NCBI GenBank assembly: GCA_904063045.1
Contig: CAJFCJ010000020.1
Location: 426,916-490,915 of the forward strand
Direction of reading: 5' to 3'
DNA length: 64,000 nucleotides
From: Dimorphilus gyrociliatus
Lineage: Eukaryota > Annelida > Polychaeta > Dinophilidae
The position numbers and the translations under genes were made by a program. Below are positions 1 to 11,617 of this stretch, in pieces (position 1 is the stretch's first letter; each line of letters begins with the position of its first letter). The notes beneath the pieces were generated by a model. It ran no database searches. It was not told where the DNA came from and was given only the letters and a program-made list of their open reading frames with translations.

Positions 1-2819
1 ACATTGTTTGTCTAAATTCTTCGAAGTAAATTCTGACTGCATGATTGTCCGAATCTCTGATTACGGTTGTCGTTAAATTGAAGCAATTTTCTGTATCGGA
101 ATGGAGTTGATAAACGTGTGACTGGACTGTTATGGGCTTTTATACTTTTCATGAGCACTTTTTAATTGTGAGAAGCTTTTTGCTAATGAGGATCTACTTT
201 CTTTTTCTACACAAAAAATGAGCTTTATAACAGTATAGAGATCGTTTGCCAATTGTCAGCTTAGAAAGTGAAAGTACTAGGTCAAGAATTGAGTTCAAAG
301 TCAAGTTGATTGAAAGTTGTTAAAGCTGAGGTAATGACCAAATCTCGATCAATAAACGTCTATTAAATCTATAATATAATTTTTATCCAGTATACACTAG
401 TCTTGAAGCAAAAAGACGAAATTTACAATAATTGAAAATTATATTAAAGCAAATATTCTCCTATGGCATTAATCATCTAATGCATGATAATTTCAACAGG
501 TTGTTTTACAAGATTTCGCACATAAATTACGATTAATTACTTGTATGGTTTGAAGATAATAAAGGAAAACCATGTAAAACAATAATTCCAACTTCTACAA
601 TATTATATTTTATTATTTTAATATTTATATTAGAAATAAATCCTTTCTTTTACGTAATCAATTATTGCTCTCATATTTAACCTGTATAATTTCAAAACAA
701 TATATACTTCTATATATTTTGTAGATAGAAAGTATATAGTATACTTACAAAAAGTCATCAATTTCATACTCTGGACATTTCAAGCTGTTAAGTTCTTTTT
801 TTATGTTGGAGTGTTTTTTTTTTAAATTTTAATTAATACAAATCGTGAAGGTTGATTAAAACTTTCACCGTATCTCTTTTCTCTTCATTTATTACAATTA
901 AAATATAGCAAGCTGTGAAAATAAGACATTTTGAATAATAAGGCTATAGTCTTATTTGATTATCATTTAAATAATTTATTATTTAATATTTATATTCGTT
1001 TAATTGCCTAATGGTATAGACTTGGGAAAATGGGTGAAAAAGAGGTAGACGATTGCTAAGAGTAGAAGGAACGAACGTGAAGTTTAAAAAGATTTATTTA
1101 CAGATTGAAATGTGCAAAGAGACTAGTATTACACCCTTGTGGTGTATCAAACTAAGTTGATTACTTTAATTAATTAATTAATTAAGAAATTAGGACAAGT
1201 AGTCAACTATTTGTGTAGAATATATAAAGCTCAAATTTCTTTGTATACTTAATATATATTTTAAGATATTTAAAATTACTATCTTCTGTTAAAAAAATGA
1301 ACTTAACAGGCAAAAATAAAATATCGTCAGGCTAGAAAACAGTACAACAGACAGTTAGGTTTACAATTTTGTTACATTCTTTTACATTGTAGCTCTTATA
1401 CTTGCATAGTATGATAAATAAACTATTAGTCTCTGCTTTATTCCTTCGATAATTATTAATAAGTTCTTCAATTAACTTATAATAAGGACCTGAATGAGGT
1501 TCCTCTACATTGTTAACAAACAAAAAAAAACACAAGTACTGTGTGCATAGAATAGTTTTTATTAGACTGATCTATTTGTTTTGAACAAATGCAAAAATAA
1601 ATTCTATTCACTACGTATGAATACGTAAGATTAAATAACATTGATTAAAAAAGCTAGTAATGTTTTTGGAGGAGTGAACTGAGAGGGAGGGGGCGATGGA
1701 AGGGTTTTGCAATTGTCGGCAATTATTATAAGAGTTATTGTAGTATTATAGCTAGCGGGAGGTCAGAGGGATAATATTGAATAGGATTATTACATTAAAA
1801 CGTAGTTACTAAAAAGAAAAGACATATTTATACAAAGTTAACCTTTCTTTTAAGTAAATAAAAGAGGAATAAAAAATTAACTAAATAGTTGTAATAATAA
1901 AAAGAAATAGTTAGTTTTTTTATTATAGAAAACTAAATGACAACTATATCTTTATGCTTTTTTATAATCTAATTTATGAGGTATTCTTAAGAGCTAAATA
2001 AAAGAAAGTATATGTAAATAATGTTGACATGTTATCTAATGTAATTGTTAGTATTTATAAAAGAAAGGAGAGAAGTTTACTATAACTTTCTTAATAAGTT
2101 AAGTTTTGTATTTATAACTTGCAAAATTCTGTAAAAAAAAACAAAAGAAAAAGAGTCAATAAAATACATATATAAAAAACATAATAAATTAAAAAAGAGA
2201 GGAAGATATCTATCTACTCAATCAATAAGGATCGAGAATATTAATAATGAAATAAATGTATAGATTCCACTCAGGCCGTATGTTTTTCTCCTTTTTTCCC
2301 TTTTTACGTCTCATTGTTTGATTACGAGTAAAACTTATACAAGCGTATAGTAATTTTAAATACTTATACAGTATTAGAGTAATATAATACTACAATTAAT
2401 AATCAGTCAACTTTACTTTTATTCGAATTTTATAATTATGATTGATATATAAAGTATCGGTTGCTCATTAGACTCAAGCTACTCTTCCTATCAAAAGTGT
2501 CGTTGGACAACTTTTCGAACATTAACCTATTATGAATGCTCTGTAAATCATTTGTTGAAAGCTTACAGGCGGATTACTGATCTATCTAGGCTTAGTACGG
2601 ATATCTATTGTTGAAAGGCTTCTTTTTGCAGTTTATAGAATATTACTAATAAAAACATATAGGAGTGCTCAAATGGGCAAATGTGCTATATGAGAGCAGA
2701 ATACTCTTTGGTTTATTAATTGGACGTCTCTATGATTGGAACACAAATAAGGCATAAATTAATTATTATATGTGAAACGTTAGTTAAAAAGATATAGAAA
2801 GAGATAAGCCAAGATAAAT
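1..2819. other. AT-rich intergenic region, no gene recognised
   Basis: No open frame with convincing protein character was found on either strand. The stretch holds homopolymer runs, a TTAA-rich tract near 1160-1185 and a G-rich patch near 1679-1705. A 67-codon minus-strand frame at 1332-1535 has no recognisable domain and was not accepted. Confidence 0.6.
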
Positions 2820-3872
2820 ATGAGCGAAGGATCAACAGTAGAGAGAAGTGATCAATTGATGAGAGCGATCGGTAGAAATGTCAAAGAAATGAGGATATTG
2901 GAAACAAGCCTAAACAAATTGCATTTGGAAAAATCGTATTCTATGAGCCTTTTGAAATTGGATTCAAAAGAAATGCAAAGTTATCATAGAAGACTACGAC
3001 AAAGAGTTGACAGAATTAAATCCTATTTAACGGCTTCTGATGTTAGAAGATTTAAAAAGATGGATGATGATGGAAAGCTTTTACCCGTTATTTATCAACA
3101 TCATGTCAATAATTCGTTGAGAATATCAGCAGCAGCCTATAGACTAAAGGTAAATGAATATTCGAGAACAGAAACAAAGTCACAAAAATCAAAGAGAGCA
3201 ATCACAAAGAAGAAAAGGCGTCCCTCAATTCCATCCTCAATACCTGTTATATCGGAGGATACTACTTTGGAATTGCCTGCTAAATTAACAGTTGTCAATA
3301 AACGTCCCGCAACTGCTGCTGAGCAAAGTCTAAAACCTTCTGAAAAAGGCCATAAAAGAAGCGAAACAACGCTTGGCTTTTCATCCCATACGAGAATACA
3401 AGAGGAGAGAAAAGATGCTCAAAAGAGACCGTTAAAATCTAGGCGGGAACCTAAATTATTATCTACTGCAGTTAGTGATGCATTTACTGATAATATTCTC
3501 GATGGACGGGAAACTTTTATGAAAAAAAGAGAACAAAGAAAGCGTTTAATTAAGAGTGAAGAACGAAAAAATATTGGTACCCAGGAAGACATCAAGCGTT
3601 TTATTAATAAATTAGAAGCATATAGAAGGGAAAACGTTGAACTAGACGAAGAGGAATTCATTTCTTTGATATCCGATAACGATCGTTTTCCCAGAAGATC
3701 GTCGGATGGCAAACAAGTGAAGACGATGAACTTGGAAGAACTAATTAAAAACCGGGATAGTCTTAGCGACGAAACTAAAAGGAAGTTAATCGATTATTAT
3801 ATAGAATTAAAAGATTGCAATTATAGAGGTAAAAACGAACAGCTATTGAACATTTTTCAAGAGCCAGTCTAA
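2820..3872 (+). CDS. Uncharacterised charged coiled-coil protein, single exon
   Basis: This is an uninterrupted 350-residue frame, the longest non-channel single exon in the window, with an in-frame ATG in the context GATAAATATGAG. I do not recognise the family. Residues about 10-80 are helical and heptad-like (KEMRILETSLNKLHLEK, then HRRLRQRVDRIKSYL). Residues about 115-215 are basic and low-complexity, with SKRAITKKKRRPSIPSS possibly acting as a nuclear localisation signal. The C-terminal third is again charged and helical (REQRKRLIKSEERKN; DIKRFINKLEAYRRENVEL). There is no signal peptide or membrane segment. Codon use and amino-acid complexity are well above the surrounding noise, so it is very likely a real gene. 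A polyadenylation-like AATAAA lies about 120 nt after the stop. A role as a structural or ciliary coiled-coil protein would be only a guess. Confidence 0.8.
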   Translation: MSEGSTVERSDQLMRAIGRNVKEMRILETSLNKLHLEKSYSMSLLKLDSKEMQSYHRRLRQRVDRIKSYLTASDVRRFKKMDDDGKLLPVIYQHHVNNSLRISAAAYRLKVNEYSRTETKSQKSKRAITKKKRRPSIPSSIPVISEDTTLELPAKLTVVNKRPATAAEQSLKPSEKGHKRSETTLGFSSHTRIQEERKDAQKRPLKSRREPKLLSTAVSDAFTDNILDGRETFMKKREQRKRLIKSEERKNIGTQEDIKRFINKLEAYRRENVELDEEEFISLISDNDRFPRRSSDGKQVKTMNLEELIKNRDSLSDETKRKLIDYYIELKDCNYRGKNEQLLNIFQEPV

Positions 3873-3888
3873 ATATTTACATGAAGAG

Positions 3889-3904
3889 CGCACGCCATCT
3901 GTTG
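3889..3904 (-). promoter_or_regulatory. CTCF-like site
   Basis: On the minus strand this reads CAACAGATGGCGTGCG, close to the insect/bilaterian CTCF core (CA[AG]CAGATGGCGC). It sits just after the coiled-coil gene's stop codon. See the finding on dispersed CTCF-like sites. Confidence 0.4.
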
Positions 3905-3993
3905 TTTTGGGACAAAGTTTTTAGAATATTAATTGATTTTCTGTATTCGAATTATTGTTTAAGTTTAAACCTGTAACTATAGATGTATATAGG

Positions 3994-3999
3994 AATAAA
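3994..3999 (+). promoter_or_regulatory. Candidate poly(A) signal AATAAA
   Basis: The AATAAA hexamer lies 122 nt downstream of the stop of the coiled-coil gene. The hexamer is common by chance in this AT-rich DNA, so the call rests on its position only. Confidence 0.4.
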
Positions 4000-4499
4000 T
4001 AGGTTACAAAATTTCTATACAGCAAAAGCATTATATCGTAAATAACAAATTACTTTAGACGCTTTAGGGAAAAATTCTGCATGCAATTTATATTTTATAG
4101 TATAGGAGAGAGAATTAGAAAAATTATCTCTATATATGTACTGTATATAAATATATATAAAGATATATAATATACAGCTTGTTTTGTATATACACACAAT
4201 ATATACATATGTATTTTTATACATATATTATATATTATAAGTAAAGGAATGAATCGACGGCAGATCGCAAACTGGAACGACACCTGGACGTAAAAGCTCA
4301 CTTATTTTATCCTCAGTAAGTACTGCGTTGTATTTCCGCTAAATTGATGAATGATTGCTTACAAATGAGGAATGCCTGTTAACAACTCTATCATTCTATA
4401 GATTACAAAACGTTAATTGTCATGAGGGTGCTCAAATTCTACAAGTTTACTAATCGGTAATTTGACCAAAAAAAGAAATTTTTTTCTTCTGTTACCTAA

Positions 4500-4745
4500 C
4501 TTCATCTTCCTCTGCTATTACTACTACTACTACTACTACCACTACGACTACTTCTTATTCTTCTTTTACTTCTTCTTCTCCTTCTTCTACTCTTCTTCTA
4601 CTTCTACTTTCTACTGAATCAACAATAAGTCTGAGTTTCTTTAAATAAACTTTTCTTCTCTCTCTGTCTTCTCGAAGCCACCATCATCGTTTTCTTCTTC
4701 TCCTTCTTCCTCTGCTTATCCTACTTCTGCTTATTCTCAATTTCC
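4500..4745 (+). repeat. Pyrimidine-rich low-complexity tract with (ACT)n
   Basis: About 250 nt of nearly pure C/T/A on the plus strand, starting with a short ACT trinucleotide array near 4517-4552 and continuing as TTCTTC-type polypyrimidine. It lies immediately upstream of the first exon of the next gene, so it may be promoter-proximal or 5' UTR sequence. Confidence 0.7.
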
Positions 4746-4891
4746 TCATTGCTTCTCCATAGTCTAACTTGATTCGCCTCTTGTATTTTCAACTACAATA
4801 TCTTGGTCCCTGATAAGGGATTAAAAGAAGGAGTAGAGATTAAAGTTTATAGAACAAAGGAAGGAAAGAAGAATAAAGAAAAAAGATTATA

Positions 4892-7062
4892 ATGGGTAAT
4901 CTATGTACGCAACAAAAAGTTGGTGATGTAGCTGAAATGGAAGATAAGGTAAGGCTTACTATGAAAAATAAGGCAATTTATTTTTAGATATAAGAACTGT
5001 ATAATATAGTTATATTTTATTGATTTGACGCCCCACGTGGCAGCGCCTCTATTTGAATAAGAGCTATTTCAAATAAGCGGTGAAGGTGGAGCAAAAATTA
5101 CAGTGAAAATATGAAGTTTTAAGATTCACTTATTTCTAGATGAACTCTAGTCAGGCGCATGCCGTTATAATAGAGGATCGTGACATTTTTCACCTCATTA
5201 AATATTGACTAGATACACACAGTGGTATCGGATAAAGCACTTTAAGATCGTCCCATTAATTGTACAACCTTAATTGATCGCTTCTCTACTCATAATATTA
5301 CATTGCCCATTTTTAGTTCAACTGTCAATAAGTTTGAAAGAGTTCGAGAAGAAAGAAGCTTCGATTAGACGCTTATTAACTGTATAGATAAAAATGGATG
5401 TGAGAACTCGGCTAAATCCAGAATATATAAGATTGATTTTTCAATTGATTCCTTCCGTTAAAAAAATCGACCAGAATCGAAATCGAGGTTATCTTAATAG
5501 TGCTGCTTCAAAAACAATTTCCTAAGAATTTTTTTATGTAAGCAACATTCAAGTGCTGGATTGTATGAGCATGAAGCTTTGAAATTCATCAATAAACCAT
5601 ATTGATTTTGATATGCGTCGATATTTGCATTGACATTTAATTTAGATTTCCCTATTGTTCCTAACTGTGCAGTCAATAGATAATATATGCGAATTGGATG
5701 AACGTCGCTTATTTCTTTTTAAGGTATAGATTTCAAAAATTATTAACAGGAGGCCTCCCTGATACTGATTCTTTTACATGGTTTTTGTCGTTTTTTCTTC
5801 ATATTGGGGTTAAATATAAATAATAGCTATAGTTTCATAAAATGATATGAAGCAAAAAGGAAATAACACCCCGGGGAGTTCAATCCTCCGTTTAAAGAGT
5901 TGTTTTTTCATCACAAATGTAAGTTAATACTGACGTCAACAACTGTTCAAAATAGAAATCTCTAGAATCCTTTGCATCAGTAATAAACCTTTTCAATAAC
6001 ATAAATCGTTATTTCGTGCTCTGAGTGTTCATTAAAGGACTTAATAACGAGAGATGTCATTGTATCAGGCTACCAGTTGCCTGAAATTCGTTTCAAAGCG
6101 TGGGATAAATGAAATAGGCCTGCAAAGAGTGAATTTATATTTGTATATTTCATGAGGTAGATTTTCTATTCAAAGGCCAATTGTTGATTTTAATTATTAT
6201 AATGGTTAACGAAATTCAAGGGCAGTAGTCGAAAAGAGGAGCAAAAAAATGGTACTCTATCTTGATTTTTGTTTTCTCTTTTAACAGGGTTAAAGAAATT
6301 GTGACAGCTCTAATGAGCACTCTTTGCCGTATTTGCAAATGTGCTAGCTTTCGAATAATGCGCTTATTATTATTGAAATATTTAATGTTTTTTTCTCTTT
6401 ACGATAAAAAATAATTTTTTTAATAATCTCTAAATATTAAAATATTTATTTCATCTTCCGATTTAGGCTGATTATCCTCCTCCAGAGCAAATTAACAACG
6501 TATGTGGTACTGAAGTGAATCGAGACGAGAAATTATACTTATATGCCCTCTTTTGCTGTACTAGGCTAGCCAACGCCTATACTACTCATAAATTTCCAAA
6601 TATATCCTGTGAAGACCTCGATAAAGAGGATTACATCAACTTTTTAAACATTCTCAATGAAATGCAGTCCGATCTGGTTTACGAGGAGAACCTTTCTGTT
6701 AATGCAAAAGTTGATTCTCTCTATGATCAGTATGCAAAACAGTCACTTAAGGAATTAGCCTACTACTACGGAGGCTGCACAGATGAAAATAGCGGTATAG
6801 ACATGTCGGTTATATATGACGATACATTAAAAATGGTTATAGCTGATATGATTAGCGGGTTTGTATGGAAAACATCATCTCTAAAGAATGAAGAGGTTTT
6901 TAGCTGATAATTCTAATTAATTTATCTCTTTCATCCACACGTTAATATCATTACTTTTAATTGCAGTTTTCAAAACACTTGAGACTCAAAGAACCAGAAG
7001 TCCTTATTAACGCTGAAACGGGCGAATCTTCAAAGGACTGGGTGGACGAACAAGATTCCTGA
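4892..7062 (+). CDS. Small putatively N-myristoylated protein of unknown family, three exons
   Basis: The model has exons 4892-4948, 6467-6895 and 6967-7062. They give 193 residues in one frame with donors AAG|GTAAGG and GAG|GTTTTT and acceptors ATTTAG and TTGCAG. The protein begins MGNLCTQQK: Gly2 plus Cys5 fit N-myristoylation with neighbouring palmitoylation, suggesting membrane-tethered cytoplasmic location (inference). Residues 20-162 are a compact helical domain rich in Tyr, Asp and Cys (EKLYLYALFCCTRLANAY; YDQYAKQSLKELAYYYGGC). The C-terminus is acidic (ESSKDWVDEQDS). No transmembrane segment is seen. I do not recognise the family. The large exon is certain coding; the link to exon 1 depends on the 1.5-kb intron and is likely because phase, splice sites and a sensible N-terminus all agree. 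AATAAA at 7273 could be the poly(A) signal. Confidence 0.72.
5931..5938. promoter_or_regulatory. Consensus CRE palindrome TGACGTCA
   Basis: A perfect eight-base cAMP-response-element palindrome lies in the first intron of the small MGNLC gene. One such octamer could occur by chance, although CpG-containing octamers are rare in this AT-rich sequence. Confidence 0.3.
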
Positions 7063-7206
7063 GTTTACGAATATACAGAAGAGTATATGTTTTTATATAT
7101 ACAATATCTATAAAGATTCTTTATGTATTTACTATAAATATATACCATATCGTATATATTATTATATATACAATATAAATACATATACATATATATATAA
7201 ATTTAA

Positions 7207-7237
<31 letters not shown>

Positions 7238-10200
7238 AATTTATATTTAAACATTTTTACCTAAAATCCAATAATAAATAAGTCATTCAGTTCAGTAAAG
7301 ATAAAATAAAGCTTAACAAAAGCCTGAAAAAAATCAAAGATTCTTCTTTTTTTATCTAAAGCTTAAATATACATGTCATTTTAAGGAGAATATAAGTAAT
7401 ATATATATATATATTTCTTCTCTTCTATTGCAAATACATACTATGTTCAAAACCTTCTATATGAATTTACATATATGCGTTTGTGTGTGTGAAAGTCGAG
7501 GTATAGGTATATCTTACATTGTTTGTGTACTTTGTATATACATTATACATTCTATTTGCAAATGAATATGCTGCCTTTCAGAAATATTCTTCAAACAAAC
7601 AGCAAGAATTGCTTACTTTTTCAGTCTTTACTCAATTTTTAAACATAAAGAGAATTAACTAAATTTTAACAAAACAATTAATTATATTAACTATAATTTA
7701 TGTATTTAACAATTTTCAAGTTCATTATATACAAGTTACCTTAATAGAAAACAAATAATAGAAACTCTGTATATTAATTAATTATTAAAATATACAGCAA
7801 TATTCTTATTTTCAGACAAGTATTTTATAACAGTAAAATTGTATTTTAATGGATTAAGCCTATATTTTAATTAAAAAGTATTATAAATTAAGAAATATTT
7901 TTCATTAAATCTATTTAACTGATTAAAAACAAAAAAAACATACGAAAAACGAATTGATCGCTTGTTCTTTTATTTTATTAACAAAAAATCTAGTTGTTAT
8001 AAATAATAGAGCATTAATTGTGTTATACGTAAATTTTAATTTGAATAAGAGCATTAGGCCAATCTAATATCTAAAGATCCTTATCAATTATTACACAGAA
8101 AAATTCTTTACATTTCAACAGTTTGTAATTTTGTTCTTTTTCTATATTTTTCCAAATGTAGACATAAAAAGTATACCGCTGTTTATATATTGTTAATATT
8201 ATATTTTTTTCATTTTTCCAGCTCTTCGTATAGTTTAGGAAAGAAACGTTAAATTACTGATTATTCTCTTAATTGTGAATCCTTTGGAAGGATATGGGAG
8301 AATATATTCGCTTTAATTTTGTTTTTTTTTTTATATTTAATATTGATAGAATACAAACTGCCTAAGTAACCAACAAAATATTTTTCAGAGTAACAATATT
8401 ATTTATGAAATATTATTGTTTTTCTTTATTTATACTTCAACAAATATTAGTCTATAGACGCTCCCTTCATGATATGTATATTCTGTTATCCTCTAGATAG
8501 AGCTTGTCTACATACTGTGTATACAGTATATATGTATAATATTTATTTCAAATTACAATAATGACTCATTTTGATATAAATCACTTTAATCATTAATATT
8601 ATATCTCTAGTTACATAACTTTCTAAGAATTAGAAAAAAGACGTTAATCACATTCCGTATCTTTAAATAAAATATAACTTCACATCCTAAAGATCTAGAC
8701 CGTTTTCTTCTCAAGCTAATTATTATTGATAATTATTTCTTTTGAAGATCCTCTTATTTATAGTTCTATGATCTTGAATTTCTTTAAGCGTTTAACATTT
8801 GAAGGTTAAAGTCGTATGGAATAGAGAAACTTTATTTAAATACAACAGTATATGTATGTCTATATTTTATCATTAGTTGATCATTCATTAAGAAAATAAT
8901 GTTATTTATTAAGTTTTTTATGAATAATTTAAAGAACAGTTTGAATATTTTATACAAAGATTTTAGCTCCTTTTTTTGTTAGTTATCATTACCAAGTTTA
9001 CAAAATGTAGATTTTTCCTAGAACTACTTTAACAGAGATGACACTATTTCGCTGTTAACGACTAATTTTAGCCTCTTTAACTATTTGCCTTATAAAAACT
9101 GTATCGTATACAGAATAAATATAAACTTTCTTTTAGGAAAACTCTCATAGCGATTATAGACTATGGACATATAATTCAATAGAAAGGAAAGGTTATATGG
9201 TTCGCTCTGTTGACCATATACGATCTTAAATGGCTTTTTCTTTTTCTCTTTGTTCTGGGTAATGAGAATAATTTCCATTTTATATATAGATATAATAGTA
9301 AAGAAGATAGCTATTTATTCAGTATCTGCTATATGATAGTGGATATGAAAAATAATACATAGGACAAATTCACCGGTATATTCATTATTTATGCATAAAG
9401 AAAAGAGAGAATAAAATATTCTTTACACAAAACTACTTTATCTTATCGTTACTCAATGAAAAGTAGTTTTCTCTGCTGCACATTTGGAAAATTAAAATCC
9501 AAATATTCATTTATGATTTGTCACATAATGTACTAATTATGTATGTCACGTTCTCACGTATCCCATATTTAGAATAATAATCTAATCCAATTACATTTAT
9601 CCACTTCAGTCGACCTATTAACCTCGTTTTGAATAAATGTACTATACAGTATATGAAAACGTATTAGTTTAGTTTGTTATTGTAAATTAACATTCTGACA
9701 AGATTGTCAACAGTAAAAAAAAATCCATATTTTAACCTTTTACTTCTACAATTTCCTTATACTTTACTCTTTCTTTTTTTACGATTATTTATGGTTTGAA
9801 AATCTTTAAATATAGAGTAATATATTGTAAAACAAAAAAAAGAAATAATCATCCTCTCTTTATTATCCTTAATTATTTATAGATATATTCCTTTAATCGA
9901 AAAAAAAGCGAAAAAGGGAACGGTGTAGGAGGATAGGCTAGTGAGTGGGTGGATAAAAGAGCAAAAAGTAAGAAATGGGGAATCATCCTCTTTATATTCG
10001 TTTATAATCTACAGATTATAGACAACTGTACTAAATGTTCTAAATATTATTTTTAGTCATGAATAATTTAGATATTTAGAAAAAAAAATAAAAGTATAGT
10101 TTCAAATTGATTAATTCAGCATTTTTTGTTTAAATGTTAATTCAAATTAATTATTAAAAACTGCAATTAAAAAAAAAGAAAACAACAAAAAATGATATAG

Positions 10201-11617
10201 AAAAATAACAAAATAACAATATTTTTATTTCATTTAATAGAAGTCTTTTTTTTTTTTACCTTTTAAAGATTTGTCGACATAAATGGAAAAATTATTGGAA
10301 AATAGACCAATTACCACTAATCAATCTTTAAATTAAATGGAATTCACTGATGTTTGAAAAGTAAACGGTTATTTAATTCTCTATTTGGGTGGCAAACAGA
10401 TACTTGAAAATCTATTAATTAAATAATTTATTATATGTGAATATACAGTATATCAGAATATATATGCACACACACATATATATATATACATATTTACATA
10501 TTCATTCATTCATTCACTCATTCATTCATACGTACAAAGCATTGAATAGATCTAAACAACAAGTTTATTCAATTTTATTATATTGAATTTTTTATTGTTA
10601 AATGCAAAATACAGAATATTAATCTTTTTTAATTAGAACAATTGAATTTATTCAAAATTGATCTTTTCTTACCTATTATATAGTTATAATCGTTATTTTA
10701 TACATTGTAAAAAGCTTTTTGCACTCAACATGTTTATGATACGTACAATTTAGTCTTATTCAGAACTTTTTGAGAGATAGAGGTTTTGATTCTTAGAAAG
10801 AGCTACTTTTTACAACTTAAAAGACACGCTCTTTTTGATGTTAGCATTTTCTTATTCCTATTAATAGATGTTTCTGAAATTAACAGTGCAAATATAGATA
10901 AAATAAAAAAAAGCACTTCTCTCCTTCTATTTATAATTCAGAAATAGAATTTTATATAACTATGCCACCTAGTTGATAATAAACTCTCAAGTGCATTTTG
11001 TTCGATTACGTAATTAATTTATTAAACTTCTATTTGAAATATGTTATTGATTAAAGATAGCCAACAACAGTTAAATTATTTGATTATTAAAAATACTAAT
11101 GGAATTACCTTTTTAATCAGTACTTTATATTTTTTATTAAGAAAATTTAAAAGGCAGATGGTGCTTCTCTTCTGCTGGAAGGGGGCGTCATCTATAGGTA
11201 ATTAACCTACGTCATGAGTGAGAAGTACAATAGAGATCAGTGTTTTCTTTAAAAAAATAAAAGCAAACAATAGATAATATAGGTAATTTATTATTTGAAT
11301 TTGTTTAATAAAGACATTTACTCCGTTGAAAAGCTCTTTGTTAGGTAATTTACTATTTAAAAGCAATTTCCTCTAAAGTCGGAAGTAAACTATTAAATTT
11401 GTTTAAAAACATAAACAATTTGTAAATACTAATTGAAAAGTTAATATATGATTTGAATTTATCGGAAAAAATAGTTACTTTTCCTTTAATCTCTATTTCC
11501 TTATGATTTTACTTTACCTTCTATAAATGTCTCATTATAATAATTGATCGTTATTTTATCAGCGTTTGGAAAAAACATTAAGCTTTCATTCGTACGTTAT
11601 AGACTTTGGCGCTAAGT
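7063..11617. other. AT-rich intergenic region with microsatellites
   Basis: About 4.5 kb without a supportable gene. It holds a (TA)n run at about 7211-7235, a CATT-type array near 10499-10530, several TATACAGTATA words (8520, 9644, 10442) and a CTCF-like site at 10961-10976 on the minus strand (CAACTAGGTGGCATA). A 62-codon minus-strand frame at 9090-9278 looks like noise. Confidence 0.6.

Noticed and set aside
1332-1535. 67-codon minus-strand frame with some charged residues
   Set aside because: Possible exon character but no convincing splice pair or homology that I can recognise.
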